Source: Burkholderia sp.
GTDB lineage: Bacteria > Pseudomonadota > Gammaproteobacteria > Burkholderiales > Burkholderiaceae
Direction: 5' to 3'
Length of the DNA stretch: 64,000 bases
Assembly (NCBI GenBank): GCA_031253835.1
Contig: JAIRVP010000072.1
Span: 1-64,000 of the forward strand
This document shows, in pieces, positions 8,031 to 20,383 of the stretch. The translations under genes were made by a program, and so were the position numbers. Below the pieces are notes generated by a model. That model was not told the origin of the DNA. It did not search any database and saw only the letters and a list, made by a program, of their open reading frames with translations. How positions within the stretch are numbered: the first letter of the stretch is position 1; the number at the start of each line of letters is the position of its first letter.

Positions 8031-9135
8031 TTACACGCCCTGTTTGAGGCTCGCGCTGATGAAGTCGTCGAGATCGCCGTCGAGCACCGCACGCGTGTTG
8101 CTCATTTCGACGTTCGTACGCAGGTCCTTCACGCGGCTCTGGTCGAGCACGTACGAGCGGATCTGGTGGCCCCAGCCCACATCGGTCTTGCTCGATTCGA
8201 GCTTGTCCTGTTCGGCCTGGCGCTTGCGCATCTCGACTTCGTACAGGCGCGACTTCAGCATCGCCATCGCTTCGGCACGGTTGCGGTGCTGCGAGCGGTC
8301 GTTCTGGCACTGCACGACGATACCGGTCGGCATGTGCGTGATCCGCACCGCGGAGTCGGTCTTGTTGATGTGCTGGCCACCGGCGCCCGATGCGCGGTAC
8401 GTGTCGATGCGCAGGTCGGCCGGGTTGATCTCGACTTCGATCGAGTCGTCGATTTCCGGATAGACGAACACCGACGAGAACGACGTATGGCGGCCGCCCG
8501 ACGAGTCGAACGGCGACTTGCGCACGAGGCGGTGGATGCCCGTTTCGGTGCGCAGGAAGCCGTAGGCGTATTCGCCCGTGACCTTGACGGTCGCGTTCTT
8601 GATGCCGGCGACGTCGCCGTCGGACTCTTCGAGCACCTCGGCCTTGAAGCCCTTGCGTTCGCAGTAGCGCAGGTACTGGCGCAGCAGCATCGACGCCCAG
8701 TCGCACGCCTCGGTGCCGCCGGCGCCGGCCTGGATGTCGATGAAGCAGTTGTTCGGGTCGGCCGGGTTCGAGAACATCCGGCGGAACTCGATGTCGCCGA
8801 CGCGCGCCTCGAGCTTCGCGGCGTCGTCTTCCGACGCGAGGAGCGTGTCCTCGTCGCCTTCCTCGCGGGCCAGCTCGAACAGGTCGAGCGCGTCGCGCAG
8901 GTCGCTATCGAGTACGGTGAGCGTCGTGACGACGCCATCGAGCAGCTTCTTCTCGCGACCGAGCGCCTGGGCGTTCTTCGAATCGTTCCAGACGTTCGGG
9001 TCTTCGAGTTCCTTGTTGACTTCGGTCAGACGCGCAGCTTTGGCGTCGTAGTCAAAGATACCCCCGAAGCTCGCCCGCGCGGTTGCGCAGGTCGAGCAGG
9101 GAGCTTTCGATCGCGTTGAGACGTTCCGCTTCCAT
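8031..9135 (-). CDS. prfB: Peptide chain release factor 2 (needs +1 frameshift)
   Basis: Recognises UGA and UAA stop codons and releases the finished protein. The first 27 codons (9135-9055) run into an in-frame TGA at 9054-9052. Skipping T9054 continues into 340 further residues, giving 367 in all, the usual RF2 length. The SPF anticodon-like tripeptide (RKSPFDSSGGRH) and the GGQ peptidyl-transferase motif (ASGAGGQHINKT) are present. The frameshift lets RF2 regulate its own level: when RF2 is scarce, ribosomes pause at UGA and shift. This is a normal functional arrangement, not a mutation. Confidence 0.97.
9051..9066 (-). promoter_or_regulatory. RF2 programmed +1 frameshift site
   Basis: On the minus strand the sequence reads CGGGGGTATCTTTGAC. 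It contains a Shine-Dalgarno-like GGGGG, the slippery CTT codon, and TGA followed by C, matching the known prfB autoregulatory site almost base for base. Confidence 0.96.
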
Positions 9136-9290
9136 GATCGTTCGCTATTCTTGCTTCGTAAAAAAGCGGAATTATAGCCGATCGGCAGGGTTGCCCGGTG
9201 ACGCAAACGGTGTCTGCACGCGCGCCGCGGCCCCATCCGGCGCGGCGCGCATGCAGGGGCGGGCATCGCGGCGGGCCGTGCGGCCCGCGC

Positions 9291-10988
9291 TCAGCCGGCC
9301 GCGTGCTCGACGATCAGCTGGACGCGCGTGACGCCGTTCCACGTATCGGCGACGAGCCGGTATGCAACCAGCGCGCGCTCGGGCAACGGCTCGGTGTGGT
9401 TGAACCAGATCGCGTTGAAGCGCTGGCGGCCGCGCGCCAGCTGCAGCTTCAGGTGCTTGTCCTTCACGAGCGACTGCGACACGACGTCGAATTCGCCCGA
9501 GAAAAGCGGGGCCGGAAACCCTTGGCCCCACACGGCCTCGTCGAGCAGGCCGACGAACTGCGGCGTGAAGTACGCGTCCTCGAGCTCGCCGTCGGTCTCG
9601 ATCACGCGGGCGAGTGCGTCGTCGGACAGCCATTCGCGCGCGACGGCCTCGAACGCGGCCGCGAAGCGCGGCACGTTCTCGGTGTCGAGCGTGAGGCCGG
9701 CCGCCATCGCGTGGCCGCCGAACGCGACGATCAGGTCGGGCTCGCGCTTCGACACGAGGTCGAGCGCGTCGCGCAGGTGGAAGCCGGCGATCGACCGGCC
9801 CGACCCCTTGACCCGCTTGCCGTCTTCATCGGCGTGCGCAAACGTGAACGACGGGCGGTGGAATTTTTCCTTGAGCCGGCCGGCGACGATGCCGATCACG
9901 CCCTGGTGCCACTCGGGGTTGAACAGCGTGATCGTGCATGCATCGGCCGGGTCGACGTCGGCGAGATCGGCGAGCGCCTGCTGCTGCATGCCGGCCTCGA
10001 TCTCGCGGCGCTCGCGGTTCATCACGTCGAGCTGCTGCGCGAGGTCCCACGCGCGGCCGATGTCGTCGGTAATCAGGCACTCGATGCCGAGCGACATGTC
10101 GGACAGCCGCCCGGCGGCGTTCAGGCGCGGGCCGAGGCCGAAGCCGAGGTCGAAGCCCGACGCGGTGCGCGCTTCGCGCGCGGCAGCGCGGAACAGCGCG
10201 GCGACGCCCGGCTGCATGCGGCCATTGCGGATGCGCTGCAGCCCCTGCGCGACGAGCACGCGGTTGTTGCCGTCGAGCCGCACGACGTCGGCGACGGTGC
10301 CGAGCGCGACGAGGTCGAGCAGCCCGTCGAGGCGCGGTTCGGCTTCCTTGCTCGCGAATGCGCCGCGGCGGCGCAGCTCGGCGCGCAGCGCGAGCAGCAC
10401 GTAGAACATCACGCCGACGCCGGCGAGGTGCTTGCTCGGGAATGCGCAGCCGGGCTGGTTCGGGTTGACGATCGCGCGGGCGGCGGGCAGTGCGTCGCCG
10501 GGCAGGTGGTGGTCGGTCACGAGCACGTCGATGCCGCGCGCGTTCGCGGCTTCGACGCCCGCGACGCTCGCGATCCCGTTGTCGACGGTGATCAGCAGGT
10601 CGGGCTTGCGCGCGGCCGCGAGTTCGACGATCTCGGGCGTGAGGCCGTAGCCGTACTCGAAGCGGTTCGGCACCAGGTAGTCGATCTGCGCGCCGAACAT
10701 CCGCAGGCCGCGCACCGCGACCGCGCATGCCGTTGCACCGTCGCAGTCGTAGTCGGCGACGACGAGCAGGCGTCGCTTGTCGGCGATCGCGTCGGCGAGC
10801 AGGGCCGCCGCATCGGCGCAGCCCTTCAGCTCGGTGGGCGGGACGAGGCGCGCGAGCGCGGTCTCGATGTCGACGGGCGACTGCACGCCGCGCGACGCGT
10901 ACAGGCGCGCGAGAACGGGGTGCAGGCCGTGGCGTGCGAGCACTTCGGCGTCGGCGGGCGCGACGGGGCGGGTAACGATCCGGGTCAT
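9291..10988 (-). CDS. recJ: Single-stranded-DNA exonuclease RecJ
   Basis: 5'-3' exonuclease of the DHH superfamily, used in mismatch repair, base excision and RecF-pathway recombination. The 565 residues contain VVADYDCDGATA (metal-binding DxDxDG), LITVDNGIAS, DVLVTDHHLPGD (DHH) and, further on, FGGHAMAAGLTL (DHHA1-type GGH motif). The start MTRIVTRPV lies 14 bases after the stop of the upstream rpfE-like gene, so the two are co-transcribed; prfB follows. Confidence 0.96.
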   Translation of the reverse strand: MTRIVTRPVAPADAEVLARHGLHPVLARLYASRGVQSPVDIETALARLVPPTELKGCADAAALLADAIADKRRLLVVADYDCDGATACAVAVRGLRMFGAQIDYLVPNRFEYGYGLTPEIVELAAARKPDLLITVDNGIASVAGVEAANARGIDVLVTDHHLPGDALPAARAIVNPNQPGCAFPSKHLAGVGVMFYVLLALRAELRRRGAFASKEAEPRLDGLLDLVALGTVADVVRLDGNNRVLVAQGLQRIRNGRMQPGVAALFRAAAREARTASGFDLGFGLGPRLNAAGRLSDMSLGIECLITDDIGRAWDLAQQLDVMNRERREIEAGMQQQALADLADVDPADACTITLFNPEWHQGVIGIVAGRLKEKFHRPSFTFAHADEDGKRVKGSGRSIAGFHLRDALDLVSKREPDLIVAFGGHAMAAGLTLDTENVPRFAAAFEAVAREWLSDDALARVIETDGELEDAYFTPQFVGLLDEAVWGQGFPAPLFSGEFDVVSQSLVKDKHLKLQLARGRQRFNAIWFNHTEPLPERALVAYRLVADTWNGVTRVQLIVEHAAG

Positions 10989-11002
10989 ACGCGGTGGGTG
11001 GG

Positions 11003-12067
11003 TTATTCGAACAGGGAGGCGAGCGCGCGGCGCCGCCAGAACTTGCGCAGGTCGCCGCGCGTCGCGTGCAGCGTCACGGAACTCGTGTCGCCGCACAGCG
11101 TGACATCGACGCTCGACAACGCGCCGTTCTGCAGCGCGGCGAGGGCCGGCGCGAACCAGTCGCGCTCGAGCGCGGCGAGCCCGTCGTGCCAGCGCGCCCA
11201 GTCCTGCTCGATGAACGGCGTGGTCAGCGCGGGCAGCTCGACGAGCGTTGCGCCGTCGGCGGCCGGCAGCGCGCCGAACGTCGCGGGCGCGCTGCCGGCT
11301 TCGGCTTGCGCGGCGCGCGCGAGGCCCAGCGCGGCGGGCGATGCGGACAGCACGCGCGCGAACGGCTTGCCGACCGGCTTCAGCGTGCCCTGCGCATGGA
11401 ACCAGATCGAATTGACGGCCGGCAGCCCGCGCGCCTCGCGGGCTTCGTTGACCGGGTGCTGGAACCAGGCCATCTGCACTTCGTTCTGCAGCTTCATCCA
11501 CATCCGCGAGCGTTCGCCGGTGTGCGCCTCGTGCGGCAGCCAGATCTCGATGTTGCGGCCGCTCGCGCGCAGCGGCGCGGCGCCGGCCAGCCGGGCGAGC
11601 TGGTCGCTCGACAGGTACCAGCGCGCCGGGTTCGGCGCTTCGAGCCGCACGCCGAGTTCCTCGATCAGCGGCCGCGCGACCGCGAGCAGCGCGGCGGCGT
11701 CGCCTTCGTCGAGCGCGAGGGCGGCCGGATCGACGAGCACCAGGTGATCGTGCGCGATTTCGACATGCACGGGCTCGACGCATGCCCACGCGTGCGCGCC
11801 GGGGTCTCCGCCGTCCGCCAGCAACATGTAGGGCGCGAGCGGCGCCTCGTCCGCGGCGTTGCCCTGGGTCGCGCCGAACTGGCGGGCCAGCCAGCGCTCG
11901 TGCGGCAGTGTGCGCTGGAAGTCCTCGCCGGCCACGCGCTCGACGAGGCTGGCGCGGGCGAGCAACTTTTCGAGCGCGGGGCTGTCCAGCGTGTGCAGGG
12001 ACGAGGCCGCATCGGCCGCCGACGGCAGCGCGAACGGAACGAGAAAATGGAGGCGTCGGTCGTGCAT
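11003..12067 (-). CDS. Conserved protein upstream of recJ (RpfE-like)
   Basis: A 354-residue cytosolic protein without signal peptide or membrane segments. The region around SRMWMKLQNEVQMAWFQHPV and LPAVNSIWFHAQGTLKP is characteristic of the family annotated as RpfE-type regulatory protein or, less plausibly, a cofactor-independent phosphoglycerate mutase relative. In Xanthomonas rpfE also sits next to recJ, which supports the family call; the biochemical role is unknown to me. A second ATG four codons upstream (12079) is possible. It diverges from lolC. Confidence 0.75.
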   Translation of the reverse strand: MHDRRLHFLVPFALPSAADAASSLHTLDSPALEKLLARASLVERVAGEDFQRTLPHERWLARQFGATQGNAADEAPLAPYMLLADGGDPGAHAWACVEPVHVEIAHDHLVLVDPAALALDEGDAAALLAVARPLIEELGVRLEAPNPARWYLSSDQLARLAGAAPLRASGRNIEIWLPHEAHTGERSRMWMKLQNEVQMAWFQHPVNEAREARGLPAVNSIWFHAQGTLKPVGKPFARVLSASPAALGLARAAQAEAGSAPATFGALPAADGATLVELPALTTPFIEQDWARWHDGLAALERDWFAPALAALQNGALSSVDVTLCGDTSSVTLHATRGDLRKFWRRRALASLFE

Positions 12068-12229
12068 GATGGTGCGCATTGTATGGCAAACTGCGCGCGT
12101 GATCGGGCCGGCTGACGGCCCGTTTGCGTCCGGCGGCCGTTTTTCGACCGTGCCCGGGCCGATGGCCGCCACCGGGCGGCGGTCCGGCCGCGGGGCGCCT
12201 CCCCGCCGTAACCAGCAGAAAGGATTCGC

Positions 12230-13475
12230 TTGAAACTTCCGTACGAATGGCAGATCGGCTGGCGCTACACGCGCGCCGGCAAACGCACGACCGGCAACGG
12301 CTTCATTTCCTTCATCGCGCTCGTGTCGATGCTCGGGATCGCGCTCGGCGTCGCGGCGCTGATCGTCGTGCTGTCGGTGATGAACGGCTTCCAGAAGGAA
12401 GTGCGCGATCGCATGCTGTCGGTGCTCGCGCACGTCGAGGTGTTCTCGCCGACGGGCTCGATGCCCGACTGGCAACTGACCGCGCAGGAAGCGCGCCGCA
12501 ACCAGTCGGTGATCGGCGCGGCGCCGTACGTCGACGCGCAGGCGCTGCTCACGCGCCAGGACGCGGTGAGCGGCGTGATGCTGCGCGGCGTCGAGCCGAC
12601 GCTCGAGCCGCAGGTGTCGGACATCGGCAAGGACATGAAGGCCGGCCAGCTCGCCGCGCTCGTGCCCGGCCAGTTCGGCATCGTGCTCGGCGATGCGCTC
12701 GCCGGCAACCTCGGCGTGACGGTCGGCGACAAGGTCACGCTCGTCGCGCCGGAAGGCTCGATCACGCCGGCCGGGATGATGCCGCGCCTGAAACAGTTCA
12801 CGGTGGTCGGCGTGTTCGAATCGGGTCACTACGAATACGACAGCACGCTCGCGATGATCAACATCCGCGACGCCGAGGCGTTGTTCCGGATGGCCGCGCC
12901 GACCGGCGTGCGGCTGCGGCTGAAGGACATGCAGAAGGCGCCGGAAGTCGCGGTCGAGCTGTCGCATACGCTGTCGGGCAGCCTGTACATCCGCGACTGG
13001 ACGCAGCAGAACAAGACCTGGTTCTCGGCCGTGCAGATCGAGAAGCGGATGATGTTCATCATCCTCACGCTGATCATCGCGGTGGCCGCGTTCAACCTCG
13101 TGTCGTCGCTCGTGATGACGGTGACCAACAAGCAGGCCGACATCGCGATCCTGCGCACGCTCGGTGCGCAGCCGGGGTCGATCATGAAGATCTTCGTCGT
13201 GCAGGGCGTGACGATCGGCTTCGTCGGCACCGCGTCCGGCGTCGCGCTCGGCTGCCTGATCGCGTGGAGCATCCCGTGGCTGATCCCGATGATCGAGCAC
13301 CTGTTCGGCGTGCAGTTCCTGCCGCCGTCGGTGTACTTCATCAGCGAGCTGCCGTCCGAACTCGTCGCGAGCGACGTGATCCGGATCGGGCTGATCGCGT
13401 TCGCGCTGTCGGCCGTCGCGACGCTCTATCCGAGCTGGCGCGGCGCGAAGGTGAAGCCGGCGGAGGCGCTCCGCT

Positions 13476-13483
<8 letters not shown>
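12230..13483 (+). CDS. lolC: Lipoprotein-releasing ABC transporter permease LolC/E
   Basis: Inner-membrane permease that extracts outer-membrane lipoproteins and hands them to LolA. The 417 residues have the family layout: one N-terminal membrane helix (about 25-50, GNGFISFIALVSMLGIALGV), a large periplasmic domain (about 50-270), then three helices in the C-terminal third. It begins with TTG at 12230, preceded by AAAGGA. Its stop overlaps the lolD start (ATGAATGA), implying translational coupling. A single permease next to lolD suggests a LolC/E homodimer type (LolF-like). Confidence 0.94.
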
Positions 13484-14234
<751 letters not shown>

Positions 14235-14301
14235 GAAGCGAACGCCTTCGGGCTGCCGCCGGGTCCGCCCCGGCGCGGCGCAACGGCGCAGGACTGCCGC
14301 C

Positions 14302-15090
14302 ATGTGGATCGACACGCACTGCCATCTCGATGCCGCCGAGTTCGACGCCGACCGCGACGCGGTCGCGGATGCGGCGCGCGCGGCCGGTGTGTCGCGCATC
14401 GTGATCCCGAGCATCGGGCGCGACAACTTCACGACGGTGCGCGAGCTCGCGCAACGCACGCCGGGCGCCGTCTATGCGCTCGGCATCCATCCGATGTACA
14501 CGCCGCAGGCGCGCGACGAGGATCTCGACCGGCTGCGCATGGAGATCGAGGCGAGCCTCGACGATCCGCGCTTCGTCGCGATCGGCGAAATCGGCCTCGA
14601 CTATTTCGTGCCGGGGCTCGACGAAGACCGGCAGCAGTTCTTCTACCAGGGCCAGCTCAAGCTGGCGCGCGAATTCGATTTGCCCGTGCTGTGCCACGTG
14701 CGCAAGTCGCAGGACCGCGTGCTCGCCGGCCTGCGCCGCTTCGGCGTGCGGCGCGGCATCGCGCATGCGTTCAACGGCAGCTTCCAGCAGGCCGAAGCGT
14801 ATCTCGCGCAAGGACTGCATCTCGGCTTCGGCGGCAACGTGACGTTTACGCGCGCGCTGCAGATCCGCCGGCTCGCCACGGAGTTGCCGCTCGACGCGCT
14901 CGTCGTCGAGACCGACGCGCCCGACATCGCGCCCGAATGGGCGTACAAGTCCCGCAACACGCCCGACCAGGTGCCGCGCATCGGCGACGTGCTCGCCGAA
15001 TTGCGCGGGCTCGACGCCGGCGCAATGTCCCTATGCACTTCGGCTAACGCGCTCGCCGCGCTGCCGCGACTCGCACTTTCGTCCGCATAA
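14302..15090 (+). CDS. TatD-family metal-dependent hydrolase/DNase
   Basis: Member of the TatD/YcfH/YjjV amidohydrolase-fold nucleases. Metal-binding residues are visible in DTHCHLDAAEF at the N-terminus, in IGEIGLDYF (Glu), in VLCHVRKSQDRVL and AHAFNGS (His), and in VETDAPDIAPEW (Asp). The length of 262 is normal. It lies 67 bases after lolD and directly before comEC. The sequence does not say which TatD paralogue it is. Confidence 0.9.
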   Translation: MWIDTHCHLDAAEFDADRDAVADAARAAGVSRIVIPSIGRDNFTTVRELAQRTPGAVYALGIHPMYTPQARDEDLDRLRMEIEASLDDPRFVAIGEIGLDYFVPGLDEDRQQFFYQGQLKLAREFDLPVLCHVRKSQDRVLAGLRRFGVRRGIAHAFNGSFQQAEAYLAQGLHLGFGGNVTFTRALQIRRLATELPLDALVVETDAPDIAPEWAYKSRNTPDQVPRIGDVLAELRGLDAGAMSLCTSANALAALPRLALSSA

Positions 15091-15147
15091 TCGTTGCCGG
15101 AAGGCGCCGCATTCGTCATCGCGGCGCCAGGTCGACGAGGAGGCGCG

Positions 15148-17631
15148 ATGCGCGTGGGGTGGATCGCGTTCGCGCTCGGCGTCGTCGTGCTGCAGCGGCA
15201 GGCGGCGTTGCCGGGCGCGATCGCATGGATGGCCGGTGCGGCCGTGCTCGCCGGATGCGCGGCGCTGGGTGCGTGGTGCATGCGTCGACGGCGCACGCGT
15301 GCGACTGCCGCACTCGGCTGGATGCTGTGCGCGCTCGCTGCCTGCGTCGCGGGATTCGGCTATGCAGCGGCTCGGGCCGAGTGGCGGTTGAGCGACAGCT
15401 TGCCGGCGGAATGGGAAGGGCGCGACATCGTCGTCACCGGTGTGATCCGGGGGCTGCCCGTCGTCGGCGAGAGCGGCGCGCGGCTGCTGTTCGCGGTCGA
15501 GTCGAACGATGCGGGGCTGGCCCGCTTTCCGCCGTTGATCCGGCTGTCGTGGCGCGCGTACGGCGCGGCCGCGACACGCGATGCACTTCCCGATTTGCGT
15601 GCCGCACAGCGCTGGCGTTTCGTCGTGCGCCTGAAGCGCCCGCATGCCGAGGCCAATCCCGGTGTGCGCGACAGCGAGGCGGCATGGCTCGCCGCGGGGA
15701 TTCGTGCAATCGGGTATGTCAGCGCACCGCGGCGGGCGGCATTGCTCGATGCGCGCGCATCGGGATGGCGCGCGTCGATCGATCGGCTGCGCGACGCGTT
15801 GCGGGCCCGCATCGGCGAGACGCTCGGTGCCGACGCCGCGCATCGCGGCATCGTCGCCGCGCTGGCGATCGGCGACCAGTCGGGCATCGGCGACGACGAC
15901 TGGCGCGTCCTGCGCAGCACGGGCACCAGCCACCTGGTCGCGATTTCCGGTCTTCATGTCGGGCTGGTCGGCGCGATCGCCGGCGGGCTCGTGTCGATGG
16001 TCTGGCGCCGGCTGCGCTGGCGCGCGCGGGCCGCGACGCTCGTGTTGCCCGCACCGTACGCGGCCGCGCTTGCGGCGCTGGTGGCCGCGGCCGGCTATGC
16101 GGCGCTCGCCGGTTTCAACGTGCCGGCACAGCGCGCGTGGTGGATGATCGCGGGCGGCGGCATCGCGTATCTGGCCGGACGCAGCGTGCCGACGTCCGCG
16201 GTGCTGTGCGCGGCGCTCGGCGGCGTGCTGCTCGCCGATCCGTGGGCCGTGCTGTCGGCCGGGTTCTGGCTGTCGTTCGGTGCGGTCGCCGTGATCCTGC
16301 TGGCCGTCGCCGGCTGGCGCGCGGTGCGTGAGGCCGACGCGGAAGGCGGCGAGGGCGGCGGCACGGCCGGCCTGTCGAGCCGGTTGCGCGCATGGGGCAG
16401 GTGCGCCGGGCGCCGCATCGCCGAGGCGACGCGCGTGCAGTACGCGGTGACGATCGGTCTCGCGCCGCTTACGGCCGCATGGTTCGCGCAGATTTCCGTG
16501 TCGGGCCCGGTCGGCAATGCGTTCGCGATTCCGTGGGTCAGCTCGGTCGTGACGCCGGTCGTGCTGGCCGGCATCGCGATGCCCGCACCGTTCGATGCCT
16601 ATGCGTTCCGGCTCGCCCACGCGGCGCTCGAGCCGATGATGACGTTGCTCGGACACCTCGCCGGCTGGCCGGCCGGCGTGTTCTGGCTGCGCATGCCCGA
16701 CTGGCCGGTGCTCGCGCTGGCCTGCGTGGGTGTCGTGTGGGCGCTGATGCCGCGCGGCTGGCCGCTGCGCTGGGCGGCGCCGCTCACGTGGCTGCCGCTC
16801 GTTGCGCCGGCGCCCGATGCGCCGCCGGTGGGCGGGTTCCGACTGACGGTGCTCGACGTCGGGCAGGGTGCGGCAGTGCTGGTCGAAACTGCTCGGCGGA
16901 CCTTGCTGTTCGACGCGGGGCCGGGCGCGGAATCGACCCATGCCGGCACGCGAATCGTTGCGCCGGTGCTGCGCTCGCGCGGCATCGCGACGATCGATTC
17001 GCTCGTGCTCAGCCACGCGGACGCCGATCATGCGGGCGGCGCACCGGCCGTCTATGCGGCGGCCGACGTGCGCCAGCTGCTGGCCGGCATTCCGTCGAAG
17101 AGCCGGCTGTGGCGCGACGCGGCGGCCGCAGGCGTCGCCGACCGGCTGCCTTGCGCGGCCGGGCAGCGCTGGACCTGGGACGGCGTCGTCTTCACGATGC
17201 TGTGGCCGCCGGGCGGCCGAAGCACGGGCTCGTCGAACGGGCAGTCGTGCGTGCTGCGCATTGACGCGGGCGGTACGTCCGCGCTGCTGACGGGCGACGT
17301 CGATGCGCGCGGCGAGCGCCAGCTCGTGGACACCGCGCGCGACGCGCTGGCCGCGCAGATCCTGGTCGTGCCGCACCACGGCAGCCGTACGTCGTCGGTC
17401 GAGCCTTTCCTCGATTCGGTCGGGCCGCGCGTCGCGGTATTTCCTGTAGGCTATCGCAATCGCTTCGGGCATCCGCACCGGAGCGTCCTCGCCCGCTACG
17501 AGGCGCGCGGGATTCCGCTGCCGCGCACCGATCGCGACGGCGCCATACGGTTCGACGTCGCGCCGGCCGATGGCGGGTTCGCCTTCGGGCGTTATCGCGA
17601 CGAGCGGCGCCGGTACTGGATGGACCGGTGA
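15148..17631 (+). CDS. comEC: DNA internalization protein ComEC/Rec2
   Basis: Inner-membrane channel through which transforming DNA enters as a single strand. The 827 residues have N-terminal hydrophobic helices, a soluble DUF4131/OB-like region (about 50-200), the polytopic competence domain (about 230-520, starting near STSHLVAISGLHVGLVG) and a C-terminal metallo-beta-lactamase domain (LDVGQGAAVLVE, SHADADHAGG, PHHGSRTSS). The protein is full length with intact motifs. The ATG at 15148 is preferred because of GAGGAGG just upstream; a TTG at 15094 is also in frame. Confidence 0.92.
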   Translation: MRVGWIAFALGVVVLQRQAALPGAIAWMAGAAVLAGCAALGAWCMRRRRTRATAALGWMLCALAACVAGFGYAAARAEWRLSDSLPAEWEGRDIVVTGVIRGLPVVGESGARLLFAVESNDAGLARFPPLIRLSWRAYGAAATRDALPDLRAAQRWRFVVRLKRPHAEANPGVRDSEAAWLAAGIRAIGYVSAPRRAALLDARASGWRASIDRLRDALRARIGETLGADAAHRGIVAALAIGDQSGIGDDDWRVLRSTGTSHLVAISGLHVGLVGAIAGGLVSMVWRRLRWRARAATLVLPAPYAAALAALVAAAGYAALAGFNVPAQRAWWMIAGGGIAYLAGRSVPTSAVLCAALGGVLLADPWAVLSAGFWLSFGAVAVILLAVAGWRAVREADAEGGEGGGTAGLSSRLRAWGRCAGRRIAEATRVQYAVTIGLAPLTAAWFAQISVSGPVGNAFAIPWVSSVVTPVVLAGIAMPAPFDAYAFRLAHAALEPMMTLLGHLAGWPAGVFWLRMPDWPVLALACVGVVWALMPRGWPLRWAAPLTWLPLVAPAPDAPPVGGFRLTVLDVGQGAAVLVETARRTLLFDAGPGAESTHAGTRIVAPVLRSRGIATIDSLVLSHADADHAGGAPAVYAAADVRQLLAGIPSKSRLWRDAAAAGVADRLPCAAGQRWTWDGVVFTMLWPPGGRSTGSSNGQSCVLRIDAGGTSALLTGDVDARGERQLVDTARDALAAQILVVPHHGSRTSSVEPFLDSVGPRVAVFPVGYRNRFGHPHRSVLARYEARGIPLPRTDRDGAIRFDVAPADGGFAFGRYRDERRRYWMDR

Positions 17632-17723
17632 GTGCGGCGAAGGCCGGCGTATCAGCTAAGAACACCCGGGGCTGGCGTAACGTGCCGAAGCACGGTCCTG
17701 GCAGAACTAGGAGACATCGGCGT

Positions 17724-18569
17724 TTGAAGGACATCCTCCACTTCTCGCATGCGAACGGCTTCCCGGCGTCGACGTACCGGACGATCTTCGCCGAACTGGC
17801 CGACGACTACGAGCTGCGCTACATCGAGCGGATCGGCCACGACCGCCGCTACCCGGTGACGCGCGACTGGCCGCACCTCGTCGAGCAGCTGCTCGACGAC
17901 ATCGGCAGCCGCTACGAGCGCCCGGTATGGCTCGTCGGCCATTCGCTCGGCGGCTACCTGTCGCTGATGGCCGCGCTGAAGAAGCCGCAATGGGTGCGCG
18001 GCGTCGTGATGATCGATTCGCCGATCATCGCGGGCTGGCGTGCCGGCGCGTTGCGCGCGAGCCAGTGGGCGGGGCTCGACGAGCGGCTGTCGCCGGCCGC
18101 CGCGACGCGCAACCGGCGCACGCGCTGGGTGAGCCGCGACGAAGTCTGGCGCCACTTCCGCGAGAAGCCGGCGTTCGCGCGCTGGGACGAACGGATGCTG
18201 GCCGACTACATCGACTACGGGATTCCGCAGGCCGGCGCCGACGGCGAGCGGGCGCTCGCGTTCGACCGGCAGGTCGAGTACCTGATCTACCGGACGCTGC
18301 CGCACACGCTCGGCCCGCGGCTCGCGCACGGTGCGCCGGTGCCGCTCGGCTTCCTCGCCGGCACGCGTTCGCGCGAGGTGCGGCAGGTCGGGCTCGATGC
18401 GACGCGGCGTGCGGCGCGCGGCCGCGTCGAATGGCTGGAAGGCAGTCACCTGTTCCCGATGGAGCGGCCGCTCGAGACCGCCCGCGCATTGCAGCGGATG
18501 CTGAATTCACTGAAGGCGGAGGAGGGCGGCGTGTCACAGGGCAGCGCGCCGCTCGCGAGGCGCGCCTGA
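17724..18569 (+). CDS. Alpha/beta-hydrolase fold protein
   Basis: A 281-residue predicted hydrolase of unknown substrate. It begins KDILHFSHANGFPASTYR (oxyanion region HxNGFP), has the nucleophile elbow VGHSLGGYLS (catalytic Ser) and a C-terminal histidine in GSHLFPMERP. The start is TTG at 17724 with AGGAGA nine bases before; the open frame upstream overlaps the comEC end and has no family character. It precedes pyrG by 158 bases. Confidence 0.85.
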   Translation: MKDILHFSHANGFPASTYRTIFAELADDYELRYIERIGHDRRYPVTRDWPHLVEQLLDDIGSRYERPVWLVGHSLGGYLSLMAALKKPQWVRGVVMIDSPIIAGWRAGALRASQWAGLDERLSPAAATRNRRTRWVSRDEVWRHFREKPAFARWDERMLADYIDYGIPQAGADGERALAFDRQVEYLIYRTLPHTLGPRLAHGAPVPLGFLAGTRSREVRQVGLDATRRAARGRVEWLEGSHLFPMERPLETARALQRMLNSLKAEEGGVSQGSAPLARRA

Positions 18570-18696
18570 CGCCCCCGGCGCGGGCATCGCGCATCGACCG
18601 GCCGGCCGGTTTGCCCCGGCGTGCACGGCTGGCGCGGGTCGGCGCGAAAGGGCGCGATCATCGCGCCAATTGCTGAGAGAAGGGCGGGCTTTACGG

Positions 18697-18702
18697 TATA
18701 AT
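18697..18702 (+). promoter_or_regulatory. Candidate -10 box upstream of pyrG
   Basis: A perfect TATAAT lies 25 bases before the pyrG start. No good -35 is seen at the right distance (TTGCTG at 18670 is about 21 bases away), so only the -10 is supported. Confidence 0.5.
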
Positions 18703-18727
18703 CCGTTTTTCCCGCGAGCATCCAGCG

Positions 18728-20380
<1,653 letters not shown>

Positions 20381-20383
20381 AGC

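Noticed and set aside
6423..9119. 898-codon open frame on the plus strand
   Set aside because: Antisense to lysS and prfB; no domain and no start signal.
8031..9266. prfB read as a single frame from an upstream start
   Set aside because: The upstream residues do not resemble RF2; the frameshifted form starting at 9135 gives the exact family N-terminus.
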